Of a DNA stretch of 43,094 nt, positions 6,555 through 13,801 are shown piece by piece. Each line of letters opens with the position of its first letter. Positions within the stretch are counted from its first letter, which is position 1. Made by a program: the position numbers and the translations under genes. The notes beneath the pieces are model-generated. The model was not told the DNA's origin. It did not search any database and saw only the letters and a program-made list of their open reading frames with translations. Source of the stretch: Saprospiraceae bacterium UBA6168 (lineage in GTDB: Bacteria > Bacteroidota > Bacteroidia > Chitinophagales > Saprospiraceae); assembly GCA_002435785.1 (NCBI GenBank), contig DIUC01000027.1, positions 1-43,094 on the forward strand. Direction: 5' to 3'.

Positions 6555-8501
6555 TCAAAGTTCCATTTTCAGGATATGCAGTGGGTACTTGTCCAACCGC
6601 AGCTCAACGAAGTTCCAGTCGTTGAACCAATGGTAGGTTTCATTGGTCAGCAAGTCAGTCACCTCCAAATTGAACCATTTGCCTTTAAGCCCAAGCAACT
6701 CCCGTGGCACTTCCACATAGCCGGAGTGGCTGTGGTCAGGGTCGAGGTTGATGATGCACCAAATGATGTTTTTCCGGTCGGGCGTTGCCCGCACGATGCT
6801 GATGAGGTGGTCGTTGTCCGTGCCAGTGAACGCCAGGTTGAACATGTTGTGCATGGCCGGGTTCTCCCGCCTGATTTTGTTCAACTTGGTGATGAAGTGA
6901 GTAACCTCGTTCTGTTGTGACCAGTCGTGGTTGGCAATCTCGTATTTCTCGGAGTGGTCGTACCGCTCCTTGCTCCCCGGAAAGCGGTGGTTGTACATCA
7001 GCTCAAAGGCTGGCCCATACACCCCACAATTGGATGAAATCATGGAAGCCAATGCGTATTGGAGCATGAAAGCGTTCTTGCCCTTATCAGCCAAATAGCT
7101 CGGAAGTATGTCCGGCGTGTTGGTGAAGAAGTTGGGGTGCATGTACTCACTGGTGTCCCCTTTGGTTAGCTCAGTTATATACTTTTGGAGGTCATTTTTG
7201 TTGGAATTCCGCCAGATGAAATAGGTGAACGACTGGTTGAATCCAACTTTTGCCAGTTCCTCTTGAATAACCGAACGAGTAAACGCACCTGAAAGGAAAA
7301 TCACGTCTGGGTAGGTTGTTTGAACCTCCACGATGAGCCAGTTCCAGAACCCAAATGGCTGGTGGTGTGGGGTACTGGCATAAAAAATCCGAACCCCTTT
7401 TTCAGCCCAGAACAGGAAGATTTGCTTCATCTCCTCCCAAAGGTTTTTCCAATCATCGCACTCAAAGTTGAAGTCAACAATGTCTTGGTAATTCAAAGGC
7501 GGCACTTCTTCCACTGCGAGCCTACCATCGGGCAATAAGTTGAACCAATCAGGGTGCGATTTGGTATAGGGGTGGTCGGCGGAGCAGCGCAAACTGATGT
7601 CCAATGCAACCTCCATCCCAAGTTTTCCGGCTTCCTTTACCAGCGTCTCGAAATCGCTCATGGTGCCAAGAAGCGGGTTGATGGCAGTATGTCCGCCATC
7701 TGCATTTCCTACCGACCAAGGCGAACCTACGTCGCCCGCTTCGGCATGTACGTTGTTGTTTTTGCCTTTTCGGTTGGTGGTGCCGATGGGGAAAATCGGC
7801 GGCAAGAAAAGCACGTCGAAGCCCATGTTGGCAATGCGTGGGAGGAGGGCTTTGCAATCCTTGAGTGTGCCATGCTGACCGGGCATGGGGCTGGCCGACC
7901 GTGGGAACATCAAATACCAAGTGCTGAACAGCTCTTTTGGGCGACCTACCCGAACCAGCATGTTTTTGTCAAAAACAGTTGGGAACTGCTTCAAGCGGCA
8001 TTTTTCAAACACTTTTCCAGCGTCTTCGCTCAACAAAATATCGCAGGCTTCTTGGTATTTCGCAGGGTTTTCCATCAGCTTAACCCAACTGAGCAGCAAT
8101 TTGGAAGTCGCTTTATCGGCTTGGTCGGCAGCTTTTTTCAGCCACACAGTACCAATCATCAAGTCATTGGACAAGTCTTGGCCTGCATTGCTTTTCCACT
8201 GCAAGCCATGATACCAAGTGGCGACATGGTCCACCCACGCTTCGATTCTATATTGGTAAAAACCTGTTTTAAGCACATTGAAAGTGCCTTCCCATTGTTC
8301 GTTTTGGGTAGGCTGCATGGAGGTTTCTTCCCAGTTCGTTTCACCAACGAGTTGGTAAACAATAGAAGCTCGTAGCACTTCGTCCCCATCGCAATAAATA
8401 TCGGCAGCAATTTTCACCTCTTCATTCGGTATCCTTTTGAGGTAATAATTGCCGTCCGCCAATAGGGGTTTTACATTCGTAATGATTGCACGGTTTCTCA
8501 T
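6555..8501 (-). CDS. GlgE-like GH13 protein with substituted catalytic residues
   Basis: This 648-aa protein aligns along its length with GlgE, the alpha-1,4-glucan:maltose-1-phosphate maltosyltransferase (GH13_3). It has the N-terminal beta-sandwich domain (about 1-110), then STWYLMFPRS, GFDVLFLPPIFPIG, RKGKNNN, GSPWSVG, ALDISLRCSADHP, and NTPDILPSYL in the barrel. Key residues are changed, however. The nucleophile motif FRVDNPHTKP reads FYASTPHHQP (Ser376 for Asp), and the acid/base motif FLAEAFT reads FLSGAFT (Gly405 for Glu). The 29-residue spacing equals that of Streptomyces coelicolor GlgE (D394, E423). The ENPPKKY phosphate-contact motif reads EVPPLNY. A pseudoenzyme or a different activity is likely. 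ATG 8501 is chosen over 8540 because family members begin with this RxxI motif. No glycogen or trehalose genes are nearby. Confidence 0.85.
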   Translation of the reverse strand: MRNRAIITNVKPLLADGNYYLKRIPNEEVKIAADIYCDGDEVLRASIVYQLVGETNWEETSMQPTQNEQWEGTFNVLKTGFYQYRIEAWVDHVATWYHGLQWKSNAGQDLSNDLMIGTVWLKKAADQADKATSKLLLSWVKLMENPAKYQEACDILLSEDAGKVFEKCRLKQFPTVFDKNMLVRVGRPKELFSTWYLMFPRSASPMPGQHGTLKDCKALLPRIANMGFDVLFLPPIFPIGTTNRKGKNNNVHAEAGDVGSPWSVGNADGGHTAINPLLGTMSDFETLVKEAGKLGMEVALDISLRCSADHPYTKSHPDWFNLLPDGRLAVEEVPPLNYQDIVDFNFECDDWKNLWEEMKQIFLFWAEKGVRIFYASTPHHQPFGFWNWLIVEVQTTYPDVIFLSGAFTRSVIQEELAKVGFNQSFTYFIWRNSNKNDLQKYITELTKGDTSEYMHPNFFTNTPDILPSYLADKGKNAFMLQYALASMISSNCGVYGPAFELMYNHRFPGSKERYDHSEKYEIANHDWSQQNEVTHFITKLNKIRRENPAMHNMFNLAFTGTDNDHLISIVRATPDRKNIIWCIINLDPDHSHSGYVEVPRELLGLKGKWFNLEVTDLLTNETYHWFNDWNFVELRLDKYPLHILKMEL

Positions 8502-8559
8502 TTTTGCGAGTTTCAGGATGTTAAAAGATAGAGGAATCAAGTTGGCAATTCCTTTCGTT

Positions 8560-8590
8560 CAAAGGTAATTTTTAGATTGTATTGAGCAAA
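8560..8590 (-). promoter_or_regulatory. Bacteroidota promoter of the GlgE-like gene
   Basis: On the minus strand TTTG (8590-8587) is followed after 19 nt by TACCTTTG (8567-8560), a full match to the TTTG/TAnnTTTG promoter type with ideal spacing. The predicted start of transcription is about 50 nt before the ATG at 8501. The intact promoter suggests the gene is expressed and not decaying. Confidence 0.65.
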
Positions 8591-8627
8591 ATATTTTGGT
8601 GAAACAAGGCAACAAACCTTTTTTTGA

Positions 8628-8662
8628 CAAAGAAAAGCGGCCAGATTTTTCAATCTGGCCGC
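8628..8662 (-). terminator. Rho-independent terminator of pnp
   Basis: On the minus strand GCGGCCAGATT, a short loop and its complement AATCTGGCCGC-type arm form a strong stem (8637-8662), followed by TTTTCTTTG. It lies about 57 bp after the pnp stop codon. Confidence 0.85.
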
Positions 8663-8718
8663 TATTTATCAATTGAATATCAATTCATTGTAAATGGTAG
8701 CAAAAGCTGGGCATTAAA

Positions 8719-11016
8719 TTACCTCCTACCGCCGCCACCTCCGCCGCCACGGTAGCCACCGCCGCCACCTCCGCCGCCACGGTTTCCACCACCGCTTCCG
8801 CCGCCACGGAAGCCCCCGCCGCCTCCACCGCCACGTGGCCGTCCGCCGTCACCATCTTCCATGTATTCATCCTCGGTAGGCATGGTGCCGTCGGGTTTTA
8901 CCATGAGTGCCTTCCTTGAAAGCCGGAATTTGCCAGTGGTCTTGTCTATTCCAATCAGCTTCACCTTGACGGGGTCGCCTTCTTGGAACACGTCCTCGAC
9001 GTTTTCGATTCTGGTGTGTGACATTTCGGTCACGTGCAACAAGCCGCTTTTCCCACTGAAATCCACGAATACACCGTAAGGCATTACCGTTTTCACGATG
9101 GCCTCATATTCGTCACCAACCGATGGGGTAAACGTGATTTGACGCACCCGTGAGAGGGCTGCATCAATGTTTGATTTGTTCGGGCTGGCAATGGTAACAC
9201 GGCCTTGGTCGCCAATCTCTTCAATATTGATGATGGTTCCGGTCGTGCTTTGTATTTCCTGAATGATTTTGCCACCAGGCCCGATGACCGCACCGATATA
9301 GCTCTTGTCAATGAAGAGTTCCACGATACGAGGTGCATGTGGTTTGAGGTCAGCCCTTGGTACCGACATGGCCTCGGCCATTTTTGACAAGATGTGCAAA
9401 CGGCCTTCTTTTGCTTGCAAAAGTGCTTTTTCCAGCACTTCGTAGCTCAAGCCATCCACTTTGATGTCCATTTGGCAACCGCAGATACCATCTGCCGTGC
9501 CTGTCAACTTGAAGTCCATGTCGCCAAGTGCGTCCTCGTCGCCGAGGATGTCGCTCAAGATGGCATATTGGTCGCCTTCCGCAATCATACCCATGGCGAT
9601 GCCAGAGATTGCCTTTTTCACAGGCACACCAGCATCCATCAGCGCCAGCGAGCCAGCACACACGGTGGCCATAGAGGAGGAACCATTGCTTTCCAAGATG
9701 TCGGAAACCACCCGCACCGTATAAGGGAACGCATCAGGCATGGTTATCCGCAAGGAACGGCTGGCGAGATTGGCGTGGCCAATTTCCCGGCGGCCCGGTG
9801 GGCGAAGCGGCTTGGCCTCACCAGTAGAGTAGGGCGGGAAGTTGTAGTGCAGGATGAATTTCTCAAAAGTGATTTCCATGGCCGTGTCCATCATGGCCTC
9901 GTCGAGCTTGGTGCCGAGGGTCACGGTGGTCAGCGATTGGGTCTCACCACGGGTGAACACCGCCGACCCGTGCGGGGAGGGCAAATAGTCCACTTCACAC
10001 CAGATTGGTCGAATTTCTGCAGGCTTGCGGCCATCGAGGCGTACCCCATCAGTCAGTGCCATGTTGCGAATCACTTTCTTTTTAAGGTCGCTCAAGCATT
10101 CCTTGATGTAGGCAGTATTTTCCGTCATGAATTCTTCCCCTTTTTCAGCGGTGAAGGCTTCTATGACGCTTGTTTCAATTTCCGTGAATTGAGTCTTGCG
10201 GGCGCCCTTCTCCAAGAACTGTTTGGAAACTTCGTAAATCTTGTCCTTGGCAAGTTCAGCTACTTTGTTCTTGATTTCCTCGTCCACGAAGATGGCTGGT
10301 ACTTCCCGTTTGGTCAGTGCCGTGCCTCCTACTATTTGGGCCAAAGCCAACTGTGCGTTGCATTGAACTTTGATGGCTTCGTGCGCAACTTTGATGGCCT
10401 CCACCAATTCGTGTTCAGCACATTCCTTGGACTGGCCTTCCACCATCATGATGTTGTGAAGGTCGGCAGCCACGATGATATTGATGTCGGCATCCACCAA
10501 GGCAGCTTTGCTCGGGTTCACCACATATTCACCGTTAATGCGACCCACCCTTACCTCAGAGATGGGGCCTTGCCATGGAATATCGGCAAGCGTGAGCGCA
10601 GTGGAAGCTGCGAGTGCAGCATAGGCATCTGGCAGTACGTCTTTTTCACCTGAAATCAATTGGATGATGACCTGTGTTTCTTCCATAAAGCCCTTTGGGA
10701 AAAGGGGGCGGATGGCACGGTCAACAAGGCGGGAAGTAAGCACTTCGTAATCGGAAAGCTTGGCTTCTCGGCGGAAAAAGTTGCCGGGGATACGGCCCGC
10801 AGCGGCAAATTTTTCGATGTAGTCAACGGAAAGCGGAAAAAACGCTTGGCCTTCCTTGACGGTTTTCGATGCGACGACGGTCGCAAGCAGCATGGTGTCG
10901 CCGACCCTAACGACGACCGACCCATCGGCTTGGGCAGCAAGCTTGCCCGTTTCGAGGGTCACCTCTTTGCCGTCCGGCAATTTGAAAGAGGTGGTGGTTG
11001 GAATTTGTTTACCCAT
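8719..11016 (-). CDS. pnp: Polynucleotide phosphorylase with glycine/RGG tail
   Basis: PNPase is a trimeric 3'-5' phosphorolytic exoribonuclease of RNA decay. The 765-aa protein shows two RNase PH domains (first from about residue 10, second from about 325, with HGSAVFTRGETQ and FPPYSTGEA), a KH domain (IGPGGKIIQEIQ) and an S1 domain (YEAIVKTVMPYGVFVDF). The last 42 residues (724-765) are almost pure Gly with Arg, Phe, Tyr and Asn, an RGG-box-like extension beyond the usual length of about 710. The ATG at 11016 (MGKQIPTTTSF) is chosen; an upstream in-frame start at 11130 would add 38 residues encoded by the structured leader. It lies downstream of rpsO, the order also found in many other bacteria. 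Confidence 0.96.
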   Translation of the reverse strand: MGKQIPTTTSFKLPDGKEVTLETGKLAAQADGSVVVRVGDTMLLATVVASKTVKEGQAFFPLSVDYIEKFAAAGRIPGNFFRREAKLSDYEVLTSRLVDRAIRPLFPKGFMEETQVIIQLISGEKDVLPDAYAALAASTALTLADIPWQGPISEVRVGRINGEYVVNPSKAALVDADINIIVAADLHNIMMVEGQSKECAEHELVEAIKVAHEAIKVQCNAQLALAQIVGGTALTKREVPAIFVDEEIKNKVAELAKDKIYEVSKQFLEKGARKTQFTEIETSVIEAFTAEKGEEFMTENTAYIKECLSDLKKKVIRNMALTDGVRLDGRKPAEIRPIWCEVDYLPSPHGSAVFTRGETQSLTTVTLGTKLDEAMMDTAMEITFEKFILHYNFPPYSTGEAKPLRPPGRREIGHANLASRSLRITMPDAFPYTVRVVSDILESNGSSSMATVCAGSLALMDAGVPVKKAISGIAMGMIAEGDQYAILSDILGDEDALGDMDFKLTGTADGICGCQMDIKVDGLSYEVLEKALLQAKEGRLHILSKMAEAMSVPRADLKPHAPRIVELFIDKSYIGAVIGPGGKIIQEIQSTTGTIINIEEIGDQGRVTIASPNKSNIDAALSRVRQITFTPSVGDEYEAIVKTVMPYGVFVDFSGKSGLLHVTEMSHTRIENVEDVFQEGDPVKVKLIGIDKTTGKFRLSRKALMVKPDGTMPTEDEYMEDGDGGRPRGGGGGGGFRGGGSGGGNRGGGGGGGGYRGGGGGGGRR

Positions 11017-11093
11017 TTTAAACTTGAGTGATTGTGGCCTGACCAGTTGCCAGACCGGATTATTGTGATGATACTGTGTTAAACATATTGTTG

Positions 11094-11149
11094 CCAGCAA
11101 CCTTGGTTGCTGGGCTTCGCACTTCGTCAAGTTTGGGCGGGGTGCGAAG
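11094..11149 (-). promoter_or_regulatory. Two stem-loops in the pnp 5' leader
   Basis: CCAGCAACC and GGTTGCTGG (11094-11113) form a perfect 9-bp inverted repeat around TT. CTTCGCAC (11115-11122) and GTGCGAAG (11142-11149) form an 8-bp stem with a 19-nt loop immediately beside it. Both lie 78-133 bp before the pnp start. Enterobacterial pnp is autoregulated through a leader stem processed by RNase III; a comparable role here is only inferred from position. Confidence 0.45.
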
Positions 11150-11290
11150 GGTGGAAGTAGGACGAATCATCGGATGTCTCCCGAAAGGGCTTTTGGCTAT
11201 TGCTTCGATGGGCAACCAAATCCCCGGAAGGGAAATGCAAAATCCGTCCAAATCCAAGTTTTTCTGTTATTTGCTTTGGAGGAAAACAAG

Positions 11291-11330
11291 AACCGGAACA
11301 TCTCCCAAGTCTGGGAAAAATGTTCCGGTT
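11291..11330 (-). terminator. Stem-loop after rpsO, probable terminator or attenuator
   Basis: AACCGGAACA (11291-11300) and TGTTCCGGTT (11321-11330) form a perfect 10-bp stem, with a second small stem (TCCCA/TGGGA) in the loop. It starts 9 bp after the rpsO stop. On the minus strand the following tract is CTTGTTTTCC, a weak T-run, so termination may be partial and allow read-through into pnp. Confidence 0.6.
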
Positions 11331-11338
11331 TTATGCTT

Positions 11339-11614
11339 TTAACCACGAATGCCAAGCTCCTGAATCAGTGCCCGGTACTTGTTGATGTCCTTGCGTTTCA
11401 GGTATTCAAGCAGGCTTTTCCGCTTGCCAACCATCATGATGAGGCTGCGACGGGTAGCGTGGTCCTTTTTGAATTTGTTGAGATGCTCGGAGAGGCTTTT
11501 GATACGGTAGGTGAAAAGAGCGACTTGACCTTCGATGGAGCCAGTATTGTGCTCGTTGCCGCCGTGTTTTTGGAAGATTTCTTGTTTCTTCTCAAGCGTT
11601 AAATAAACTGCCAT
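11339..11614 (-). CDS. rpsO: 30S ribosomal protein S15
   Basis: This 91-aa protein is ribosomal protein S15, which binds 16S rRNA early in assembly of the small subunit platform. It shows the family's hallmarks: an N-terminal helix ending in FQKHGGNEHNTGS, then IEGQVALFTYRIKSLSEHL, and DHATRRSLIMMVGKRKSLLEYLKRKD. Length is normal. The ATG at 11614 (MAVYLTLEKK) is chosen over one at 11647 that would add 11 hydrophobic residues atypical for S15. A candidate promoter lies about 180 bp upstream, leaving a long leader; S15 autoregulation through its own leader is known in several bacteria, but I could not identify a specific S15 site here. Confidence 0.97.
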   Translation of the reverse strand: MAVYLTLEKKQEIFQKHGGNEHNTGSIEGQVALFTYRIKSLSEHLNKFKKDHATRRSLIMMVGKRKSLLEYLKRKDINKYRALIQELGIRG

Positions 11615-11792
11615 TAAAATAAAAATTGCGCAAAAAACACCGCTCAAGGGGCTGTAACTTGCTGATTTTCAACATATTGAATTCAAAAGTATTGCAAAGC
11701 AAAGTTTGTTGAAATCCATTTTTTTGAAACCCAACTCATTCCTTGAGCCTGTTTTTAGCCGTTAGTGATTACGGAAATCAGTTACAGCGGCG

Positions 11793-11820
11793 CAAATGTA
11801 CGATTTTTTGTCTCACGAAA
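11793..11820 (-). promoter_or_regulatory. Candidate promoter of rpsO
   Basis: On the minus strand TACATTTGCG (11800-11791) fits the TAnnTTTG element with the frequent following GC. An upstream TTTC lies at 11820-11817 in place of TTTG, at a suitable distance. The resulting rpsO leader would be about 170 nt. Confidence 0.45.
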
Positions 11821-11869
11821 TGTATGATTGTTAATTTTGTTTTTACAAAATGTTTGTTTCAAATCAATG

Positions 11870-11899
11870 TTGGTAAAATTGGGCGGGTAGTTAATTTTG
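11870..11899 (+). promoter_or_regulatory. Bacteroidota promoter of the FG-GAP gene
   Basis: TTG at 11870-11872, exactly 19 nt, then TAATTTTG at 11892-11899: a full consensus match, about 30 bp before the ATG at 11930. A second match, TTG at 11808-11810 and TAATTTTG at 11832-11839 with a 21-nt spacer, lies 60 bp upstream and may be an alternative promoter. Confidence 0.65.
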
Positions 11900-11929
11900 T
11901 TCGTCCATAGGACATCTCAAAGACACATC

Positions 11930-13801
11930 ATGAAAAATTTTCTGCTTTTCCTTGCTTTTTGCTGCGTAACAAGGCAATCTGCCTTTGGCCAGGTTAGCTT
12001 CCAAGATATTTCCGCTCAGGCTGGGCTTACACAAATTGGACTAAACTATGGCGCTGCCATGGGCGATTTCAACAATGATGACTTGGAAGACATCTTTGCC
12101 ACTCGCTTGATGGATGGTGGCATGTTGTACCAGAACCTTGGCAACGGCAACTTCGCCAACATCACTGCCCAATCTGGCATTTCAACATTGCCGTCCGCAC
12201 AGTTCGCAGTTTGGGGTGACGTGAACAACGACGGGTGGCTCGACCTGTTCATTGGTGCCAGGGACGAAGGGAATGCCCTTTACCTCAACAACCAGGACGG
12301 CACGTTTACCGATGTGGCGGCATTGGCTGGCGTTGCCACCGGCACCAAAGTCAAAGCTGTCCTTTTCGCTGATGTGGACATGGATGGCTGGTTGGACATA
12401 TACATTGCAAGGCTTGGCCTTCAAAACATCCTTTACCGGAACAATGGGAGTGCTGCTGGAGCCGGCTTGTCGTTCACGGACATAACCCTGGTTTCCGGCG
12501 CTACTGACCCCCTGATTTCTATGGGTGCCGTTTTTTTTGATTACGACAACGATGGCGACCCCGACCTTTACCTTACCCACGATGCCAACATCCCCAACAT
12601 CCTTTATCGCAATAATGGGAATGGAACATTCAGCGATGTTTCGATAATCTCTGGCACAAACATCGCCGCCATGGGCATGGGCGTGGATGTAGGCGACATC
12701 AACAACGACGGCTGGTTGGACATCTACATCACCAACCTTGGCCCAAATACCTTACTATTGAACAATGGAAATGGGACTTTTTTCAACATCGCCAACCTGG
12801 CCGGTGTGGCCGATGTGGGCATGGGGTGGGGCTGTAGCTTTCTGGATTTTGACAATGATGGCTGGCAGGACATATACGTGGCTAACGACAGCTATTTCTC
12901 ACCTTATCCAAACTTGCTCTACCGCAACAATGGCAATCCCACGGCACTGGGCACTACCTTCACAATAGTTAGCATGAACTCCCCACTTCACAGTATGGAA
13001 GGAGGCTACGGGTTAAGTTGTTTTGATTATGACGACGACGGCAAACTGGACATCTACTTGGCCAACTATTCCGGCAGTATTGGAAACCAGCTTTTTAAAA
13101 ACAACAACGACAACTCGAATAATTGGCTGAAAGTCAAAACGATAGGCGTAGAAAGCAACCGCACAGGGATAGGTGCAAAGGTGAAGCTAAATTTCGGCAA
13201 TCACATGTTGGTGGATGAGGTGAGTGGTGGCAGTGGCTGGGCTTCGCAAAACAGTTTGGTACAACATTTTGGCCTCGGCACTTCCAATGTTGTGGACTTG
13301 GTGACGGTGCGCTGGCCAAGTGGTATCATTGATAGTTTCGTGAATGTTGGGGCAAACCAACTGCTTGTAGTAACGGAGGGGGAGTCCGAAATTATTACCA
13401 TTGACCCAGACCCAGACCCAGACCCAGACCCGGGTCCGGGTCCCATACCCAACCCCGATACTTTGGCGTGGATTCCACATTTCAAGGGGAATCTGCCAGT
13501 GGAGTTTGAGGAGCCAAACGCTGTCAATGAGGGAAACCTGAACGGCCAGACAGTGTGGGTTTCCCCAAATCCTTTTTCACAATTCTTGCAAATCCAATTA
13601 AATGGCATCTTGAAATCCAATACGCTGAAAATCAAGTTCTTGGATGCTACTGGTCGGCTTTTTTATGTTCCGTTTGTATTTAATACTGTCGGCGAGGATA
13701 CTAGCATTTGGGCGGATACTTCTTCCCTGCCAAGGGGCATCTATTTTGTGCATTTGATATACGATAGGGAGGTTTTCAATAAGACGGTGGTGAAGATTTA
13801 G
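11930..13801 (+). CDS. Secreted FG-GAP/ASPIC-UnbV protein with T9SS sorting domain
   Basis: This 623-aa protein starts with a signal peptide (MKNFLLFLAFCCVTRQSAFGQ). Seven FG-GAP/VCBS-type repeats follow, with Ca-binding loops such as DVNNDGWLD, DYDNDGDPD, DINNDGWLD and DYDDDGKLD (about residues 35-395), predicted to form a beta-propeller. An ASPIC/UnbV domain comes next (NWLKVKTIG, RTGIGAKV, FGLG, VTVRWPSG), then an Asp-Pro/Gly-Pro linker and a C-terminal type IX sorting domain (VSPNPF, ATGRLF, LPRGIYFVHL, ending in KTVVKI). It should be exported across both membranes and anchored or released by the T9SS. Ligand unknown. Its TAG stop overlaps the recF TAA stop on the other strand. Confidence 0.88.
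   Translation: MKNFLLFLAFCCVTRQSAFGQVSFQDISAQAGLTQIGLNYGAAMGDFNNDDLEDIFATRLMDGGMLYQNLGNGNFANITAQSGISTLPSAQFAVWGDVNNDGWLDLFIGARDEGNALYLNNQDGTFTDVAALAGVATGTKVKAVLFADVDMDGWLDIYIARLGLQNILYRNNGSAAGAGLSFTDITLVSGATDPLISMGAVFFDYDNDGDPDLYLTHDANIPNILYRNNGNGTFSDVSIISGTNIAAMGMGVDVGDINNDGWLDIYITNLGPNTLLLNNGNGTFFNIANLAGVADVGMGWGCSFLDFDNDGWQDIYVANDSYFSPYPNLLYRNNGNPTALGTTFTIVSMNSPLHSMEGGYGLSCFDYDDDGKLDIYLANYSGSIGNQLFKNNNDNSNNWLKVKTIGVESNRTGIGAKVKLNFGNHMLVDEVSGGSGWASQNSLVQHFGLGTSNVVDLVTVRWPSGIIDSFVNVGANQLLVVTEGESEIITIDPDPDPDPDPGPGPIPNPDTLAWIPHFKGNLPVEFEEPNAVNEGNLNGQTVWVSPNPFSQFLQIQLNGILKSNTLKIKFLDATGRLFYVPFVFNTVGEDTSIWADTSSLPRGIYFVHLIYDREVFNKTVVKI
13403..13444 (+). repeat. Hexanucleotide microrepeat encoding the Asp-Pro linker
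   Basis: GACCCA is repeated four times (13403-13426) and continues as GACCCGGGTCCGGGTCCC, encoding a DPDPDPDPGPGP linker between the ASPIC domain and the C-terminal part. Such short in-frame repeats are prone to slippage, so linker length may vary between strains. Confidence 0.85.

Larger units (their letters stand above)
11017..11338 (-). other. rpsO-pnp intergenic leader region
   Basis: This 322-bp gap holds the rpsO terminator-like structure (11291-11330) and two strong stem-loops closer to pnp (11094-11149). No protein-like frame and no TAnnTTTG element on the minus strand were seen, so the pnp promoter is unresolved. It could be read through from rpsO or use a divergent promoter. Confidence 0.5.
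11615..11929. other. Divergent intergenic region between rpsO and the FG-GAP gene
   Basis: This AT-rich 315-bp region has no gene. It contains a minus-strand promoter candidate for rpsO (11793-11800) and two plus-strand promoter candidates with the 12-mer GTTAATTTTGTT repeated exactly 60 bp apart (11830 and 11890). Confidence 0.55.

Noticed and set aside
8740..8850. Repetitive GC-rich stretch that could suggest a repeat array
   Set aside because: Explained by the glycine-rich C-terminus of PNPase.
9394..10653. 419-codon plus-strand frame antisense to pnp
   Set aside because: His/Phe/Gly-rich shadow of the conserved pnp reading frame; no family motif.
13403..13444. Short tandem repeats as a CRISPR-like array
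   Set aside because: Six-bp contiguous units without spacers, inside a coding linker.
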